Assembly: GCA_037968475.1 (NCBI GenBank)
Contig: JBBKVO010000045.1
Span: 1-64,000 of the forward strand
Direction of reading: 5' to 3'
DNA from: SB11 sp037968475
GTDB taxonomy: Bacteria; Bacteroidota; Bacteroidia; UBA8524
DNA length: 64,000 nt
The translations under genes were made by a program, and so were the position numbers. Positions 61,727 to 64,000 of the stretch are shown in pieces; the first letter of the stretch is position 1; each line of letters starts with the position of its first letter. Below the pieces are notes generated by a model that saw only the letters and a list, made by a program, of their open reading frames with translations, made no database searches and was not told the origin of the DNA.

Positions 61727-62860
61727 GTGAATTACGAGAATATAGATTTATTGATAGCAGGGGCAGGCCCTGTAGGTTGTGTAATTGCTGAAAGGGCAGC
61801 TTCGCAATTGGGTTGGCGTTGTTTAATAGTGGATAAGCGCGACCATATAGCGGGCAACTGCTATGACTATCTTGATGCTGACGGACTGTTGGTGCACCAA
61901 TATGGCCCGCACTATTTTCGTACGGATAATGTGGAGGTGGTAAACTACTTATCAAAATTTACAGCATGGATACCCGGTAATTATGTTGTGAAGAGTAGTA
62001 TTGATGGTGAATTATATCCTTTTCCTATTAATTTAAATACACTACGAAAGTTTTTTAATCGTCCCGATTTGACGCCTGAAACTGCTGAACTTCTTTTAGA
62101 AGAAAAAAGAGAAAAGATAGACAATCCAAAAAATTCAGAAGAGTTTGTACTGAATAGGGTAGGGCGTGAGTTGTACGAAGCCTTTTACCTAAACTATACC
62201 CTTAAACAATGGGGCATTCATCCCCGTGATTTAGATACTTCGGTGTGTGGGCGTATACCTGTACGTTTTGATGAAGACGAACGGTATGTGAACCATAAGT
62301 TTAAAATAATGCCTGTTGACGGTTTCTCTAATTTGTTTGAGCGTATGCTAAATAATCCGTTAATAGATATTGAGCTTAATACTGATTATTTACAATTGCG
62401 CGAAACGGTGAAACCTCGTAAAGCGACAGTATATACAGGGCCTATTGATGCCTACTTTAACTATAAAAACGGCAAACTGCCTTGGCGTTCGTTGCATTTT
62501 GAATCAGAAAGTTTTGAAGAAGAATTTCATCAACCTTGCTCGCAAATAAATTATCCTAACGAGCACGATTATACCCGTACGGTTGAAATAAAACACGTTA
62601 CACGTCAAAAACACCAAAAAACGGTAGTTACAAAAGAATATCCCCGTGCCGAAGGCGAACCGTATTATCCTGTTCCTGCCCCTGAGAATAACACTATATA
62701 TGAGCGTTATCGCCAAATTGCCGAGCACGAAACGTTTATGAACAAGGTATATTTTGGAGGGCGTTTGGCGCGCTATACCTATATAAATACTGATGAAGCC
62801 GTACTAAACGGTTTGCAAGTGTTTGAACGTTTAAAAACCGATTTAGGCAATGCTAAATAA
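61727..62860 (+). CDS. glf: UDP-galactopyranose mutase
   Basis: 377 residues from a GTG. The FAD motif LLIAGAGPVGCVIAERA, DKRDHIAGNCYDY, HQYGPHYFRT (the loop with conserved His and Phe), LYEAFYLNYTLKQWG and YTGPIDAYFNYKNG mark the Glf family. YPVPAPENNTIYERY and VYFGGRLARYTYINTDEAV are near the C-terminus. The enzyme isomerises UDP-galactopyranose to UDP-galactofuranose in the cytosol for surface glycans. The downstream GT2 gene overlaps by 11 nt, so the two belong to one operon. Confidence 0.95.
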   Translation: MNYENIDLLIAGAGPVGCVIAERAASQLGWRCLIVDKRDHIAGNCYDYLDADGLLVHQYGPHYFRTDNVEVVNYLSKFTAWIPGNYVVKSSIDGELYPFPINLNTLRKFFNRPDLTPETAELLLEEKREKIDNPKNSEEFVLNRVGRELYEAFYLNYTLKQWGIHPRDLDTSVCGRIPVRFDEDERYVNHKFKIMPVDGFSNLFERMLNNPLIDIELNTDYLQLRETVKPRKATVYTGPIDAYFNYKNGKLPWRSLHFESESFEEEFHQPCSQINYPNEHDYTRTVEIKHVTRQKHQKTVVTKEYPRAEGEPYYPVPAPENNTIYERYRQIAEHETFMNKVYFGGRLARYTYINTDEAVLNGLQVFERLKTDLGNAK

Positions 62861-63548
62861 CCTGTGGGTAGTAATGCCTGTATATAATGAACAGGAGTGT
62901 ATAGCACAGGTGATACAAGAGTGGATGCCCGTTTTTAGGCAACACGCAAAAGAGTTTACATGGTGTATTTTAAACGATGGGTCAAAAGATAATACAGCCC
63001 AAATTTTAAAAGACTTAGCGGCTGAATATGCCGAGTTGAAAATAGTAGATAAACCCAATAGTGGGCACGGGCAAACCTGTGTGCAGGGTTATAAAATGGC
63101 TGTAGAAAACGGGGCAGAATGGATTTTTCAGATAGATAGTGATGGGCAATGCGACCCAAAATATTTTGAAACTTTTGTGGCGCAGGCAAGCCGATACAAA
63201 GTGCAATACGGTTTCCGCAGTACCCGCCAAGATGGGTTTAAACGATGGTTAGTTTCACGCGTAGTTACTTGGTTTGTATGGGCGGCAACAGGCCAATGGG
63301 TGAGAGATGCTAATGTACCCTACCGATTGATGCACAACAGTACTTTATCATTAATAGTAAATAAAATACCTGCCGATTTTTATTTGGCTAATATATTGGT
63401 AGCCGTGTTGCAGCAAAAAGCACAGCCCATACATTGGGTAAACATAAACTTTAGAGAAAGGGCAGGGGGCGAACCTAGCGTTAAAACTTTTACATTTGCC
63501 AAACACGGCATAAAATTATACAGCCAACTGCGCCAAGCTACTAAATAA
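62850..63548 (+). CDS. Family 2 glycosyltransferase
   Basis: 232 residues starting with LWVVMPVYNEQECIAQVI. ILNDGSKDNTAQIL and IFQIDSDGQCDPKYF (DXD) follow, then DANVPYRLMHNSTL and INFRERAGGEPSVKTFTF. There are no C-terminal membrane helices, unlike the GtrB-type enzymes elsewhere in the window. The 11-nt overlap with glf suggests that it works on the same glycan; galactofuranosyl transfer is possible but unproven. Confidence 0.88.
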   Translation: MLNNLWVVMPVYNEQECIAQVIQEWMPVFRQHAKEFTWCILNDGSKDNTAQILKDLAAEYAELKIVDKPNSGHGQTCVQGYKMAVENGAEWIFQIDSDGQCDPKYFETFVAQASRYKVQYGFRSTRQDGFKRWLVSRVVTWFVWAATGQWVRDANVPYRLMHNSTLSLIVNKIPADFYLANILVAVLQQKAQPIHWVNINFRERAGGEPSVKTFTFAKHGIKLYSQLRQATK

Positions 63549-63557
63549 TAAAAGGTT

Positions 63558-64000
63558 ATGCAGTCAATACATATTGTAAGCATAGTAAACGAAAACACCA
63601 ATTTTCAGCAGGTGTTTGATGGGGCTGTGGCATTGCTAAATACCCAAAGCAATGCTAGTATACAGTTACTTTACCCTGCAAGTGTTGCAAAAAAGATAGA
63701 AGCCCAACTATCAAAACACAAGCACATAGGTAAGCATAGCAAAGCTGATAGTTTTACTACCGCTCAATTTGACGAAAAATCCAATCCTTTTGCTGTAGTT
63801 AAACCTGATAGCACAAAAATATATTGCGTACTAAAACCTGAATATTTTGTACAGTTAAACCCTCTATATAAAACACTTGAAAAAGAAGGATTAGCTGCTG
63901 AAACCGTTTACATTCTTAATCACCCAAAACAAAAAACAACTTTTTGGAGTAGGGTATGGTTTAGGCTTTTTAATACCCTTAGTATTAAGGGAGTAGAAAA
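63558..64000 (+). CDS. Partial ORF of unknown function, cut off by the window end
   Basis: The ATG at 63558 opens a frame that continues past the window edge without a stop (147 codons visible). The product begins MQSIHIVSIVNENTNFQQVF, is rich in Lys, Ala and Gln, and has no signal peptide. The start resembles the first strand of nucleotide-binding glycan enzymes, but no motif is clear. It begins 9 nt after the GT2 stop, so it is probably a third gene of the glf operon. Confidence 0.6.
   Translation, partial: MQSIHIVSIVNENTNFQQVFDGAVALLNTQSNASIQLLYPASVAKKIEAQLSKHKHIGKHSKADSFTTAQFDEKSNPFAVVKPDSTKIYCVLKPEYFVQLNPLYKTLEKEGLAAETVYILNHPKQKTTFWSRVWFRLFNTLSIKGVE

Noticed and set aside
1..64000. tRNA, rRNA and riboswitch genes
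   Set aside because: I looked through the intergenic stretches and saw no cloverleaf, rRNA-like sequence or recognisable riboswitch core; a covariance-model search would be needed to be certain.

Overview
The window looks like a low-GC Bacteroidota chromosome segment. The signs are two proteins with type IX secretion (T9SS) C-terminal sorting domains, many SpII lipoproteins, a GldJ/GldK-like FGE-fold lipoprotein, a TamB homologue, a DUF3857/transglutaminase protein, DUF4199, an ECF sigma factor with a one-TM partner, weak Shine-Dalgarno signals and short hairpin terminators. No rRNA, tRNA, phage, integrase or CRISPR array was seen. All 64 kb read as chromosome, with small non-autonomous repeats between genes.

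Layout. (1) 0.3-6.4 kb, minus strand: a sulfur/persulfide locus with a Crp/Fnr regulator, a TauE/SafE exporter, a CstB-like metallo-beta-lactamase/rhodanese enzyme, two single rhodaneses, a YgaP-type membrane protein, a thioredoxin and a rhodanese-thioredoxin lipoprotein (five rhodanese domains in all). (2) 6.5-7.8 kb: two GT-A-like glycosyltransferases. (3) 8-10.4 kb: a NarL-type regulator, a histidine kinase with no sensor domain, a 7-TM protein and a 116-residue unknown, in one operon. (4) 10.7-31.6 kb: mostly housekeeping and envelope genes (DUF3857/transglutaminase protein, phosphohexomutase, glutaryl-CoA dehydrogenase-like enzyme, tsaD/tamB divergent pair, DUF4199, GT2, PhoD-like phosphatase, M16 protease) and a heme-oxygenase-like diiron candidate. 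(5) 31.7-36.6 kb: a five-gene operon joining a coiled-coil protein, a membrane-anchored PspA/Vipp1-like protein, a solute-binding protein fused to an OmpA-like peptidoglycan-binding domain, and an ABC permease and ATPase. This is the best candidate for an undescribed system. (6) 36.8-46.9 kb: HtrA, an ECF sigma/partner pair, dapF followed by a displaced second copy of its 3' third, an FGE-like lipoprotein, a secreted unknown and a SNF2 helicase. (7) 46.9-50.1 kb: a T9SS-sorted protein and four tandem lipocalin-like lipoproteins. (8) 50.2-55 kb: YebC, an acyl-CoA carboxyltransferase, and a GT2/methyltransferase cluster. (9) 55-58 kb: repeat-rich DNA around a gene for a beta-helix repeat membrane protein. 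(10) 58-61.5 kb: a 2-oxo-acid decarboxylase and a flavin amine oxidase that could act in sequence. (11) 61.7-64 kb: UDP-galactopyranose mutase, GT2 and a gene cut off by the window end.

Intergenic DNA carries several repeat families: a composite three-hairpin repeat (two copies, different stems, same layout), a roughly 100-bp inverted-repeat element (three copies flanking the beta-helix gene), and an element with terminal inverted repeats lying between the two dapF 3' ends. All functional calls rest on reading motifs by eye; no database search was run.
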